Made by a program: the position numbers and the translations under genes. Positions 26,626-35,587 of a stretch of 64,000 bases of DNA are shown piece after piece (the first letter of the stretch is position 1; the number at the start of each line of letters is the position of its first letter). This DNA is from Algoriphagus sp. PAP.12 (GTDB lineage: Bacteria > Bacteroidota > Bacteroidia > Cytophagales > Cyclobacteriaceae), in the NCBI RefSeq assembly GCF_026652115.1, contig NZ_JAPPSQ010000013.1:1-64000 (forward strand), in the 5' to 3' direction. The notes under the pieces were generated by a model. It had not been told where the DNA came from. It was given only the letters and a program-made list of their open reading frames with translations, and searched no databases.

Positions 26626-27359
26626 TATTTCACAAAAGTTCTACCTGTATAATCTATTCTATTTAAAAAGATGGGATAATCCAGTTTTTGAAAATACTCA
26701 TCAACTGCTTTCTTGCACCCTTTCCAGTGTCCGTAATCATCAATAATTAAAATCCCTCCTTTAACCAATTTAGGAAATAAAATTTCAAGCTCAATTTTCG
26801 TTGACTCATACCAGTCAGTATCCAATCGAAGAAGAGCAATTTCATCAATTTCGGTGGTCAATAATGTTTCTTCAACAGGCCCCTGAACGAACTTAAGGTT
26901 TTTTGAAGGATAATTTAATGAAGCGATATTAGAACTAACCTCATCCAAGCTACTAACTGCCCAAACATTAGATTTTTTTGAAGAATCATCAAGAAGAAGT
27001 TTTGCTGCTTTTGTGTCATCAAACTTCGAATCAAAATCAATAGGCTCTGTCATTCCCTGAAAAGTATCGAATAACCAAATTTCTCTATCCTTCACTTCTA
27101 TAGATTGAAGAACTTTTATCATTGCCATTACGCTTCCTCCTTTCCAGACACCGCATTCTATAAAGTCTCCTTTTATTCCATTGTTTTCAAGATAAATTAC
27201 GGATCGAATAAGAGTCACCAAACGTTCTGGAGAAGTCATAGTAAATTTTGAAACCGCCGAAATTATATCCAGTTCTTCTTTAGAAAAATCAGCATGTTCA
27301 TTAGATGTAAAGTCTACTTTTTGAGACTTTTTTACTTTTCTAAATATTTTCTTCAACAT
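26619..27359 (-). CDS. TylF/MycF-type O-methyltransferase
   Basis: 246 aa. GDFIECGVWKGGSVMAM (SAM motif), LRLDTDWYEST and GGILIIDDYGHWKGCKKA (metal-binding DD) match the macrocin O-methyltransferase family (Pfam 05711), which methylates sugar hydroxyls on antibiotics and glycans. The frame is open to 27425, but the ATG at 27359 fits better: it begins MLKKIFRKVKK and overlaps Wzt by 20 rather than 86 bases. Located directly after Wzt. Confidence 0.88.
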   Translation of the reverse strand: MLKKIFRKVKKSQKVDFTSNEHADFSKEELDIISAVSKFTMTSPERLVTLIRSVIYLENNGIKGDFIECGVWKGGSVMAMIKVLQSIEVKDREIWLFDTFQGMTEPIDFDSKFDDTKAAKLLLDDSSKKSNVWAVSSLDEVSSNIASLNYPSKNLKFVQGPVEETLLTTEIDEIALLRLDTDWYESTKIELEILFPKLVKGGILIIDDYGHWKGCKKAVDEYFQKLDYPIFLNRIDYTGRTFVKYW

Positions 27360-28599
27360 TCCATTCAAATTTTTCCAAATATGTACATGAATAAGGTGAC
27401 CAATCAAACTGCCTATATATACCATGCATATTTATTTCAAGCCAACAGGCATGCTCTATTGTCTGATATTTTCTTCCGCCTTTTCCTTCACCAAAATGCG
27501 CAGTTAAAGAATATCTACCCATATATAATAAAGGATTTTCTATATAACACGAAACTTTAAAAAGGCCTGGTTTATGACAAAACTTCAGGTCTGATTGAAA
27601 AATCCAACAATGAATAATTGCTCTATTTTTCTCATCAAATATCTGAAATGAAAGGGTGGCATTAGGAACGAATTCAGTTGTAAAAATTTCAAAATCAACT
27701 TTCAGTGGTTTTCCAAAATTATGGTGCCCCTCAGAGTCTGAACAAACTACCTCAATCCTTCTTACGTATGGCATTTCTTTTAATTCTGGATCAAGATATA
27801 AATTCCCTGAATTACTCTCCAACCCCAAATAAGAATGTAAAACGCTTTTTACGGCACCATAGTTAATGATTTCTCCACTACTTAGCAAAACTCCTTTTTT
27901 GCACAAATTAGAAACTGCTTCCATATTATGACTCACAAATAGCACAGTTCTACCCTGCCCTGCCACATTCTCCATTTTCCCTAAACACTTCTTCTGGAAT
28001 TCATAATCTCCTACAGCCAATACTTCGTCAATAATCAAAATCTCAGGCTCGAGATGAGCAGCCACAGAAAAACCCAAACGAACCTTCATTCCAGAAGAAT
28101 AGAATTTGACAGGTGTATCAATAAACTTTTCAACCCCTGAAAAATCTATAATTTCATCTAGTTTGGAATCTATCTCCCGGCGTGTCATACCAAGAATGGT
28201 TCCATTCATATAGATATTCTCACGCCCTGAAAGTTCGGGATGAAATCCAGTACCTACTTCCAAAAGCGAAGCAACTCGTCCACGGATTTCGATCTTGCCT
28301 TCAGTGGGGTCAGTGATTCCAGAAAGAATCTTCAGTAAGGTAGATTTCCCAGCCCCATTCTTCCCTATTATTCCTAAGACCTCTCCTTCTTTCACCTCAA
28401 AATTGATGTCTTTTAAAGCCCAGAAAACAGAATTGTCTTCGGCTCCAAAGCGACTTAATTCACGGAGTCTTTTCAAATTATCCCATGGTGAACGGATAGC
28501 TTGAGTAATTTGACCAATTAGCGTCTCAGATTGCTTTTCCTTTAGGCCTATCCGATATCTTTTAGAAAGGCCTTTTACTTTAATAACTGGATTACTCAT
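27340..28599 (-). CDS. wzt: ABC transporter ATPase Wzt with carbohydrate-binding C-terminus
   Basis: 419 aa. ATPase: Walker A GKNGAGKST (79-87), signature YSSGM (167-171), Walker B ILIIDEV (187-193), D-loop and H-loop (VSHNMEA). Residues about 265-419 form a second domain like the Wzt C-terminal glycan-recognition fold (FEIFTTEFVPNATLSFQIFD). Energises export of a polyprenyl-linked glycan; the C-terminal domain usually reads a terminal modification. The partner permease is not adjacent; the only Wzm-like permease in the window is at 55141-55974. Start overlaps the acyltransferase stop (ATGA). Confidence 0.93.
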   Translation of the reverse strand: MSNPVIKVKGLSKRYRIGLKEKQSETLIGQITQAIRSPWDNLKRLRELSRFGAEDNSVFWALKDINFEVKEGEVLGIIGKNGAGKSTLLKILSGITDPTEGKIEIRGRVASLLEVGTGFHPELSGRENIYMNGTILGMTRREIDSKLDEIIDFSGVEKFIDTPVKFYSSGMKVRLGFSVAAHLEPEILIIDEVLAVGDYEFQKKCLGKMENVAGQGRTVLFVSHNMEAVSNLCKKGVLLSSGEIINYGAVKSVLHSYLGLESNSGNLYLDPELKEMPYVRRIEVVCSDSEGHHNFGKPLKVDFEIFTTEFVPNATLSFQIFDEKNRAIIHCWIFQSDLKFCHKPGLFKVSCYIENPLLYMGRYSLTAHFGEGKGGRKYQTIEHACWLEINMHGIYRQFDWSPYSCTYLEKFEWNVEENI

Positions 28600-29621
28600 C
28601 GTAAAACAGAAAAATATTTTTTACTAATTTTCAAGAAATATAGTTCAACCGTAAAATAAGAAATTACCGCCATTAAAATTGAAACAATAATTTTTAACAA
28701 ATAATGTTGGTAATCCGCTAACAAAGTTATCTTTCTAAACAATACAAATATTACCAAATGCCATAAATATAAACTATACGATAATTTTCCAAAAAAAACA
28801 AATATTGAATATCGAAACAAATTTTTACGATTTGAAACTATATTAATAATAATTATACAACTTAAAATTCCAAAGACCCCCCTGTAACCTGATCTAAGTA
28901 GTAAATATCCAAAATCTAGATTAACAATAGAAAAAAACAAAATTAAAAATGTACTAAAAAACAACAAGTAATTATTTACTAAAAATTTTAACTGAAACTG
29001 CCTTCGGAGCAAAGCTAAAGAGCAACCAAAAAATATTGAATCCATAAAAATTGAGTTAAAAAATAAAAATTTTATAAAATAAAATCTAAAACAAAAAATT
29101 AAAATAGAAACAATTAACAAGAAAATTGAAAATTGTTTTTCATTTAGAAATCTATGAACAATTATTAATAAAAGTGGCCACCATATATAATATTGTTCTT
29201 CCACTGCCAAAGACCACATATGATACAGAATAAATGGCTCTTCCGCTAAACCCCAATACCATGAAATATTATAAATATAAAAAAAACTAGCTATAAACTC
29301 CTCAATATAAATTTTTGAATTTGATTTCCAAAAAATAAAAACTAAAAAAGAAGTAACTATCAATAAAAATGCTAGCGCAGGAAAAAGTCGTAGAAACCTT
29401 CTTGAATAAAAGTATTTTAAGTTTATTTCCCCATATTCGTCTTTTTCTTCTAAAAGAATTGTAGTAATCAGAAAACCAGAAAGAGCAAAAAACACATCCA
29501 CTCCAATCCCTCCATTTTGTCCAATATAAATATTGGAATGTCCTAACATAACAAGGCCAACTGCAATCGCCCTTAAACCATCCAAACCAGGTATATATCC
29601 CAGTTTTTTATTAGGGCTCAT
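28596..29621 (-). CDS. Membrane O-acyltransferase (acyltransferase-3 / OafA type)
   Basis: About 341 aa from the ATG at 29621, which overlaps the previous stop (ATGA, 29621-29618); an upstream start at 29642 is possible but less likely. YIPGLDGLRAIAVGLVMLGH carries the R and H of the family, and VDVFFALSGFLIT the FxxSG block. About 10 hydrophobic segments. Adds acetyl or other acyl groups to sugars at the membrane. Very AT-rich. Confidence 0.9.
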   Translation of the reverse strand: MSPNKKLGYIPGLDGLRAIAVGLVMLGHSNIYIGQNGGIGVDVFFALSGFLITTILLEEKDEYGEINLKYFYSRRFLRLFPALAFLLIVTSFLVFIFWKSNSKIYIEEFIASFFYIYNISWYWGLAEEPFILYHMWSLAVEEQYYIWWPLLLIIVHRFLNEKQFSIFLLIVSILIFCFRFYFIKFLFFNSIFMDSIFFGCSLALLRRQFQLKFLVNNYLLFFSTFLILFFSIVNLDFGYLLLRSGYRGVFGILSCIIIINIVSNRKNLFRYSIFVFFGKLSYSLYLWHLVIFVLFRKITLLADYQHYLLKIIVSILMAVISYFTVELYFLKISKKYFSVLR

Positions 29622-30487
29622 CCAACATGATTTACCAAACAATTAATTAGAAAACCAGCATTATATTTCAAATCCTTTTGAGATGCTTTTTGAGCAACGG
29701 AGAAAATATTACCAGAATCTAGAATTATTTTACGAGAATCAAAACAGTCTTCCAATCCAACACCAGAATAATAATCCATAAATTTGAAATCACCTCCTAT
29801 TAAACGATCTGATAGAATTATCCTCTCTGTTGGAATCCCATAAGATTCCGCTAATATTAACCCATGGAGAGAACTACTTAAAATTTTTTCACATTGCTTT
29901 ACCATTTCAGCAAATTTGAATATATCTAAGGTCGGAGAGATTACTAGAACTTCATTCCCATATTTTCCCTCAATATTCTTCAAGATTGGCAAATCCAATT
30001 CTTTAAAATGTGGTATGATACCAACTGAATATTTTTTTGATAAATCAGGATTATAATACTCTTTGAATAACAATCCAGGATCACCTAAAATAGGGCAATC
30101 TATTTTGAATAAATCCTTAATTTTTTTTGCAGTTAATTTCCCTCTTACAGACAATACTTTATTTGGTCTATGAATTAACGAATGATTTTCAGACAGAAAC
30201 CCTGAACCCCATATTGAGTAATGCTCTAAGCGACTGCTTAGTATACTCCCAACCCCTGTAATATTTTCTTGATTTTTTAAATTAAAAACCTGACTGGAAA
30301 CAAAAACTTCTTTTTTAAGAACAGACTCAAACAAAAACTTATTAATAGAATCTCCCCAATTTTGTTTATAGTCCCAATAATATATCAAAGGAGAATAATT
30401 AGACATATTAAATTTAAAACTTTGAATAATATTAACGGGCAATGCTTTTTTTTTGATCTCGTAAATATTTTTTTTTAAATTCATCAT
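29618..30487 (-). CDS. Polysaccharide pyruvyl transferase family protein
   Basis: 289 aa. YWDYKQNWGDSINKFL near the start, SIWGSGFLSENHS, VRGKLTAKKIKD and CPILGDPGLLF in the middle, and the C-terminal SSSLHGLILAESYGIPT (about 215-231) are conserved blocks of Pfam 04230 (CsaB/WcaK/GumL). These add ketal-linked pyruvate to sugars and so give a negative charge. No gap to the sulfotransferase gene (30487/30488). Confidence 0.88.
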   Translation of the reverse strand: MMNLKKNIYEIKKKALPVNIIQSFKFNMSNYSPLIYYWDYKQNWGDSINKFLFESVLKKEVFVSSQVFNLKNQENITGVGSILSSRLEHYSIWGSGFLSENHSLIHRPNKVLSVRGKLTAKKIKDLFKIDCPILGDPGLLFKEYYNPDLSKKYSVGIIPHFKELDLPILKNIEGKYGNEVLVISPTLDIFKFAEMVKQCEKILSSSLHGLILAESYGIPTERIILSDRLIGGDFKFMDYYSGVGLEDCFDSRKIILDSGNIFSVAQKASQKDLKYNAGFLINCLVNHVG

Positions 30488-31282
30488 CTAATTTGAAGAA
30501 TTCTTAACATATTCATAAATTAAATAATCCAAAATATTATTTTTTTTGAATTTTATTATTTCATCTTCTGAAAGAGAATTAAACAGAGTTTTTGAGTTCG
30601 TTTGATTTTCAAATGGAATTGTTTCCAACTCCGTTTTACCTAATTTCCTTGCAAGTCTTTCCATCGAATATTGAAACTCTTCCAGAGTCCCAATAAAAAA
30701 ATATTCATCAATTCTTGATTTATAATTCTCAAGATTACACTCAAGCGCTCCAGCTAAAAAATTACAATCATTTTCTAGATATTGGGAAAGACTTAGATTC
30801 TTTACAAAATCATGCCCTCTTTTCTTTCCATACTTATACATTGATAGGTGGTGTTCCAGTGGCTCTCTTATAAATGTGATCAACTTTAATCCTGGGTTTT
30901 CATAGATTTCTGGAAATCTTTTACTTAATCTGAGTTTGGAATTATGATAATGGCCCCCCAAGATTTCCCAAGGCTTAATTTCACTTAGCTTCGGAGGGGA
31001 GTTTTCAAATTTACTAAACTCAATTTCTAATTTTTCCGGATCTGGAAACTTTAATTCATGAGGAGAGTAGTCTTTTCTTAAGATAAACCACTTTCTTAAT
31101 ACAATATTCAAACTTGTGCCTCCACACTTGGGAATATGATTAAAAACAAAAATGGGATTATCTCCTATATCCTTTGGGTATGGATTTAATTTCCATCTTA
31201 CATAAGCCCTAACATATAGAAATTTGTCTTTTAAATACTGATAAGGCTTACTTCTACGGATTTTCAGAAATCTTTTAGCCAA
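30488..31282 (-). CDS. Carbohydrate sulfotransferase (family 2-like)
   Basis: 264 aa. FVFNHIPKCGGTSLN (about residues 45-59) is the 5'-phosphosulfate (PAPS) loop and FIREPLEHHLSMYKYG (about 139-154) the 3'-phosphate region, as in Pfam 03567 sulfotransferases. No signal or membrane segment. First gene of the glycan operon. The start is TTG at 31282: an in-frame TAG stands two codons upstream and there is no Met in the first 45 codons. Implies a sulfated glycan. Confidence 0.9.
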   Translation of the reverse strand: MAKRFLKIRRSKPYQYLKDKFLYVRAYVRWKLNPYPKDIGDNPIFVFNHIPKCGGTSLNIVLRKWFILRKDYSPHELKFPDPEKLEIEFSKFENSPPKLSEIKPWEILGGHYHNSKLRLSKRFPEIYENPGLKLITFIREPLEHHLSMYKYGKKRGHDFVKNLSLSQYLENDCNFLAGALECNLENYKSRIDEYFFIGTLEEFQYSMERLARKLGKTELETIPFENQTNSKTLFNSLSEDEIIKFKKNNILDYLIYEYVKNSSN

Positions 31283-31656
31283 GGGCTATTATTTTAATGG
31301 AATTGAAAAGCAAGGTCTAATTTGAGATTTGAAATTGGAGTAGCAATAGACATCAGTAGCTGAAATCGAAACTCTAGTCATACCGGATTCTCAAAGGAGA
31401 ATATTTTGTGAGCCTAGCTGGACCCAAACTAGAAAACTTTTATAAATCAATCTATTACACTGTTCAAATGAGCTCATTATTTTTACCAACCCAGGTCAGG
31501 AGTCGAACCGAGATATTACTTCTTGGAAATCCAATCTTCTTTTTACTGGCCCCAAACAGAAGTCGGGATTGTATCTCGTTTCTTGGCTCTTAGTTCTAGA
31601 CTCTTAGTTCTAGACTCTTGGTTCTTGATTCTTTATTCTTGGTTCTTGGTTCTACC
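31283..31656. other. Spacer upstream of the glycan operon
   Basis: 374 bases without a gene. It should contain the operon promoter on the minus strand, but I see no clear TAnnTTTG box. 31490-31580 contains two related phrases (GAGATATTACTTCTTGG and GGGATTGTATCTCGTTTCTTGG) that look like degenerate repeats. 31580-31654 is a heptad array, listed separately. Confidence 0.5.
31580..31654. repeat. Heptanucleotide tandem array, 10.7 degenerate copies
   Basis: Units in strict 7-base phase: TTCTTGG, CTCTTAG, TTCTAGA, CTCTTAG, TTCTAGA, CTCTTGG, TTCTTGA, TTCTTTA, TTCTTGG, TTCTTGG, TTCTA. Consensus YTCTTGG. It lies between the glycan operon promoter region and the 3' end of the GDPD gene. Confidence 0.92.
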
Positions 31657-32598
31657 TTATCTCTTCTGTACCTTCACCATCCTTAAAGCCTCCGATACAG
31701 CTATTGGATAATCGGACTCCAAGACTTCTGCACCATCTGCAAATACCTGGATATAGTCCACTGCTCGTTGATCCATATTTGTTTCCTTATCATAGCTTGG
31801 GGCAGCAGAAACCATTGCTTTAGCACCCCTACCGTTTAAGGCTTGATACAATTCTTTGTTTTCCGGCTTTGAAAGTGGACCTACATATGCCATCAGCTGA
31901 TTAAATGGAATTCTTGCTTTTTCATAAGACTCCAATTCTTCCATGTTTCGGATAAAGGCTGAAAACATAAATCTAGAATCTTGGCTGAGGTAATATAGCG
32001 CCTGTTCTGGTGAATGCACTGTCACCATCACATGCCCCAGAGCATTATGCTCAATAAGGAATTGAGCAGTCATTTGCATCGGCACATCCTTTTTATCCAG
32101 GTTCAATACGGTCTTCCCCTTTGCCCATTGGATTGCTTCTTCCAGAGTTGGTATGGTAAAACCCGTTATGTTCCCCTCTTTATCCTTGAGTCGGAGATTT
32201 TTTACCTCTTTCAAAGTCAAGTCTATCAGTTTCCCTTTTCCATTTGAAGTTCTCTCTAGCGTCTCATCATGAAAAAGGACTATTACTGAGTCTTTGGTTA
32301 GTCGAGGATCAATTTCGAAGAGTGTTCCAATTTCTTGAGGGATTTGATTGACTGTGTTTTCAAGAGCTTCAATGCTGTTTTCCGGAAAGCCATTTTCCAT
32401 CCCTCCTCTATGTCCTGAGATTAGTATCAGGTTGTTCCCATGCCGGAAGTATTCCTTCATTTGTTCGGGACTTGTTGGAATGGTTGGTTTACTTTCTTGA
32501 GCTTTTAGTATAAAGCTAAAAAGTAGTAGAAGGAAAATGAAAAGGAGTTTGATGGATGTTATGGTTATTAGTGTACTAGTCAATAGTCCATGGTCCAC
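31657..32598 (-). CDS. Glycerophosphodiester phosphodiesterase (GDPD) family, exported
   Basis: 313 aa. A hydrophobic export signal (IKLLFIFLLLLFSFILKAQE, about residues 17-36) precedes a TIM-barrel GDPD domain: GHRGG...PENS (about 61-76), FEIDPRLTKD, and FHDETLERTSNGKG (about 108-121). It cleaves glycerophosphodiesters to glycerol-3-phosphate and an alcohol. The ATG (32598) and first residues MDHGLLTSTL are coded inside a heptad repeat run (32578-32633), so repeat DNA supplies the start. A strikingly patchy neighbourhood of spacers surrounds it. Confidence 0.87.
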   Translation of the reverse strand: MDHGLLTSTLITITSIKLLFIFLLLLFSFILKAQESKPTIPTSPEQMKEYFRHGNNLILISGHRGGMENGFPENSIEALENTVNQIPQEIGTLFEIDPRLTKDSVIVLFHDETLERTSNGKGKLIDLTLKEVKNLRLKDKEGNITGFTIPTLEEAIQWAKGKTVLNLDKKDVPMQMTAQFLIEHNALGHVMVTVHSPEQALYYLSQDSRFMFSAFIRNMEELESYEKARIPFNQLMAYVGPLSKPENKELYQALNGRGAKAMVSAAPSYDKETNMDQRAVDYIQVFADGAEVLESDYPIAVSEALRMVKVQKR

Positions 32599-32633
32599 AG
32601 TCCATAGTTGGAAGTTGGATGTAGGAGGTTCGA
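32578..32633. repeat. Heptad array spanning the GDPD start codon
   Basis: AGTCAAT, AGTCCAT, GGTCCAC, AGTCCAT, AGTTGGA, AGTTGGA, TGTAGGA, GGTTCGA follow one another in 7-base phase. The ATG of the GDPD gene (minus strand, 32598-32596) lies in the third unit. Confidence 0.85.
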
Positions 32634-33796
32634 GCCTTAGTAACTAGGAGAATGAAGACTAAGGGACTTAGAGATTCTATTTTCTAAATTCCATTTCCCT
32701 GAACACATGTCTCTAGGATCTTGGCACAGCTCCGCCCTTTCAGTCCCATTTCTGGGAATTAACAGTCCTCCCTTCAGGAGGCAAGACTACCTTCAGTAGT
32801 TGAATTCGCTTTTTTCAGTCTCATTGAGGACCTAAAGCTGACTGAGTAATAAATTTACTCGGTTGGATTTGATTCGCAAATTTTGATGGATGAAATATTG
32901 GGAAGGGTTGGTAGTAGGAAGTTGGAAGTTGGAAGTCGGGAAGTTGGGATCCCGATTCCGATTTCACCGAGAATTTCGCAGTTGGATGGATTGTAATTGT
33001 TGTCATTGTTGTAATTGTTGTATGCCTTCGGCGTTGTGGTGGTTAGGGATTAGGTTATTAGAAAGCAGGGATTAGGGATTTGAAGATTCCGATTCCGATA
33101 GTTACCGAGAATCACCGGGAGGGATTGGAGAATAAGTCAGAAGGCTAAAATCAGAAAGCTAAAAGGTTGGAAGGGTTGTTATTGTTGTAATGGTTGTGTG
33201 CCTTCGGCGTTGGATGTTAAATGAGAGTTCTGATTTGTCCTTTGGGAAAAGAGCTTCCAACTCGAATAAAGCTTCTCTTAGAATTGTCCATTTTTGATAA
33301 GTGGGTTTATGTAAATTTATTTTAGGACGACATACAATTTTGAGTGCGGGAGGGCATGTCGCGCCAGCGGGCCCAGCGTGGGATTGTGGGCGGAAGTCCA
33401 CGATAGAAACCGGGATGGCGGCGACGAAGACTTTTGCCAACTTTTGGCCTTCAAAAGTTGGGTGATAATTAAAATTACCTTTTCATTTTCATGAAAACCT
33501 TAAGGATTCCTGAAGTCCTATTCTTCGTCCGTGGGATGATTGAACATTTTGTTGTAATGGTTGTGTGCCTGCGGCGTTATGATTGTTATACTTTTAATTT
33601 ACAAAACCTTGCAGTGATTGAGGTTCAAGAAAAAAATAAGAAGCCCACCTTATTACTTTAAAATTCATAAATCCGGAATTAACAATACCAAATCTGTAAA
33701 ACAAATAGGACAGTGTGAATCATGACTATTATATTTGAAAACAGGAATTGAATCTTTCTACGAATTATTGAAGGTTCAGATCCCACAAATTTGTTT
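32599..33796. repeat. 1.2-kb repeat island
   Basis: No convincing gene. 32716-32890 has hairpins CCTCC-CTTCA-GGAGG (32767-32781), ACTAC-CTTCA-GTAGT (32786-32800) and GAGTAA-TAAA-TTTACTC (about 32841-32857). 32905-32965 has GAAGTTG heptads. TTGT/hairpin copies sit at 32990-33045 (GCC-TTC-GGC at 33024-33032), 33170-33215 (33200-33208) and 33550-33590 (loop TGC). 33050-33085 is AGGGATT heptads. 33325-33440 is a GC-rich patch. A 93-aa frame here (33159-33440, minus) has a repeat-coded C-terminus and is not supported. Confidence 0.65.
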
Positions 33797-35587
33797 ATGA
33801 TCAGCTTCAGGAAAACAACACCTTATTTTAATTTATTTTTAGGGACTTCCCTCCTTTTTCTAATGGCTTGCCAGCCAGAAGAAACCAAACCTAGTCCTTC
33901 TCTTGAGGAAACAATGGACTGGGTAATCACCAAATTTTATGCTGAATTCAGCCCAGGAGAATTAAAAAGTGCTGACCAGAATTTCTTCCTTTCCAATCTT
34001 AGTTCGGAGGAGTTAAAGGTTCTATCCACTCAGTTCTGGAAATTTCAGGTCAATGAACCCGTGATCGTTTCCCTGATGATCGATGTGGATCAAGAAGTCA
34101 TTCCTTTTTGGGTTGAGGAGTCCGGTTTTCAAAAAACGGATCTCCAAGTCACCAATGAAATGTATACTTATAATGTCTGGAGAAAGGAGTTTCCCGAAGG
34201 AATGGTAGAACTCGGAATACCAGGTATTGAGAATCATCGTACTCCTTATTTTGTTTCCGTTGGCAAAGCCGATAAGGAATCTGACAGACCTTTGGAGATT
34301 AGTAATGTCTTTCCAGCCTATCAGGAATTGCAATCTCTGGAAATAGGCAATCCGGTATATACCTGTTGGGATTTGAAATTGGAACAATATCCGAAAGAGC
34401 TGGAAGGAGATATTTTATTGGCAACCAACAGAGGAAGACCCAGAGAAGCCCATTTATTCCAAGCTATACGAGAAACCAATTTTCCTTCTAAAGGATCTCC
34501 GGATCAAATCGCTCTATCCTGGAACGGTGATCCAAAAACCAGCATGAATATTCAATGGAGAACTTCCTTGGCAATATCTGACAACAAGCTGACTTATTGG
34601 GAAAAGGGATCGGATAGCGTCCAGGTACAATCTTCAGTGAAGGAGCTCTATGACCGATTGGTATATGGAGACAGCAGAGTCAATCACCATACTGTTGAAT
34701 TAAAAAACTTAAGCCCCGGAACCACCTATTTCTACCAAATAGAATCAGGAAATCACCTGTCCGAGGTTTATTCATTTAAAACCGAACCTGAGAAGGGAGA
34801 ATTTTCATTTATCTGGTTTGGGGACACGCATAATCAAAAGGATTGGGGTGAATTGATTCAAGAGGCAGTAAGAAGAAATCCTGAAACGGCCTTTATCTCC
34901 TTCACTGGGGATATGGTCGACCATGGTCTTTATAGAAATGAATGGGATGATTTCTTTGGCTACTCTGGGAATGTTTTTTCTACTACTCCAGTCATGCCTA
35001 TCCCAGGCAACCATGAGAACCAGGACGATCTGGGTAACCAGCTTTATTATGATTTATGGAGTTTGCCAAAAAATGCCCCAGCAGGAACTCCTGAGGAAAG
35101 CAGTTATTCTTTTAAATACCAGAATGCATTTTTTCTGATGATTGATGCTACTCAGGAGATAGATCAAATCACCCCCTGGATAGAGGAGCAAATGAAAAAT
35201 TCAGATTCTGAATGGAAAATAGTGATGCTTCATTTTCCGCCTTATAATTGGGAGACATCTTACCCAGATATTATTTCTCAATGGGTTCCTTTATTTGATC
35301 AATACCATGTGGACTTGGCTCTAAGTGGACATAAGCATTATTACATGCGTTCCTTTCCTTTAAACAATGGTGAACAAGTAGATAATTTCTCCCAGGGGAC
35401 TGTTTATGTCCTTTCAACTGGCACGGGCTATAATCCTACTCCTATTGATGCAGAAGAGCCCTATGCTTTTTACCGTGAAAACAAAAGTCACTATTATCAG
35501 AGGGTAGAGATTGATGAAAATCGCTTAGACTTCAAGACCTATAATGGAGATGGCAATGTGGTTGATGAGTTTGTGATTAGGAAATAG
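33797..35587 (+). CDS. Lipoprotein metallophosphoesterase, purple-acid-phosphatase-like
   Basis: 596 aa from the ATG at 33797 (a TTG two codons upstream is less likely). Signal ends with lipobox FLMAC (Cys about residue 25). Residues about 30-225 are unrecognised. A fibronectin-like PAP N-terminal domain (DQIALSWNGDPKTSMNIQW) spans about 230-325. The metallophosphoesterase core has GDTHN (about 340-344), GDMVDHG (about 370), GNHEN (about 403-407), HFPPYNW (about 478) and GHKHYYM (about 511). It should hydrolyse phosphomonoesters or diesters at the cell surface or periplasm. Confidence 0.9.
   Translation: MISFRKTTPYFNLFLGTSLLFLMACQPEETKPSPSLEETMDWVITKFYAEFSPGELKSADQNFFLSNLSSEELKVLSTQFWKFQVNEPVIVSLMIDVDQEVIPFWVEESGFQKTDLQVTNEMYTYNVWRKEFPEGMVELGIPGIENHRTPYFVSVGKADKESDRPLEISNVFPAYQELQSLEIGNPVYTCWDLKLEQYPKELEGDILLATNRGRPREAHLFQAIRETNFPSKGSPDQIALSWNGDPKTSMNIQWRTSLAISDNKLTYWEKGSDSVQVQSSVKELYDRLVYGDSRVNHHTVELKNLSPGTTYFYQIESGNHLSEVYSFKTEPEKGEFSFIWFGDTHNQKDWGELIQEAVRRNPETAFISFTGDMVDHGLYRNEWDDFFGYSGNVFSTTPVMPIPGNHENQDDLGNQLYYDLWSLPKNAPAGTPEESSYSFKYQNAFFLMIDATQEIDQITPWIEEQMKNSDSEWKIVMLHFPPYNWETSYPDIISQWVPLFDQYHVDLALSGHKHYYMRSFPLNNGEQVDNFSQGTVYVLSTGTGYNPTPIDAEEPYAFYRENKSHYYQRVEIDENRLDFKTYNGDGNVVDEFVIRK

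Larger units (their letters stand above)
9601..31282 (-). other. Main glycan biosynthesis and export operon (19 genes)
   Basis: All genes from the sulfotransferase (start 31282) to the GT4 gene (stop 9601) are on the minus strand with gaps of at most 25 bases, mostly 4-base ATGA overlaps or overlaps of 7-44 bases. No internal terminator was seen. This spacing supports one transcript. Contents are modification enzymes first (sulfate, pyruvate, acyl, Wzt), then methyltransferases, glycosyltransferases and one GT-C membrane enzyme. Confidence 0.75.

Noticed and set aside
30488..31282. ATG-based start of the sulfotransferase
   Set aside because: No ATG occurs before the PAPS loop and an in-frame stop lies two codons upstream, so TTG 31282 was kept.
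33159..33440. 93-aa minus-strand ORF (MAKVFVAAIPVSIVDFR...)
   Set aside because: Its last ~20 residues come from the TTGT repeat and the start lies in a GC-rich patch; it may be a repeat-derived frame, so it is not listed as a gene.
32716..33590. Insertion sequence remnants
   Set aside because: No transposase-like frame or terminal inverted repeats of an IS were found; only short hairpin and heptad elements.
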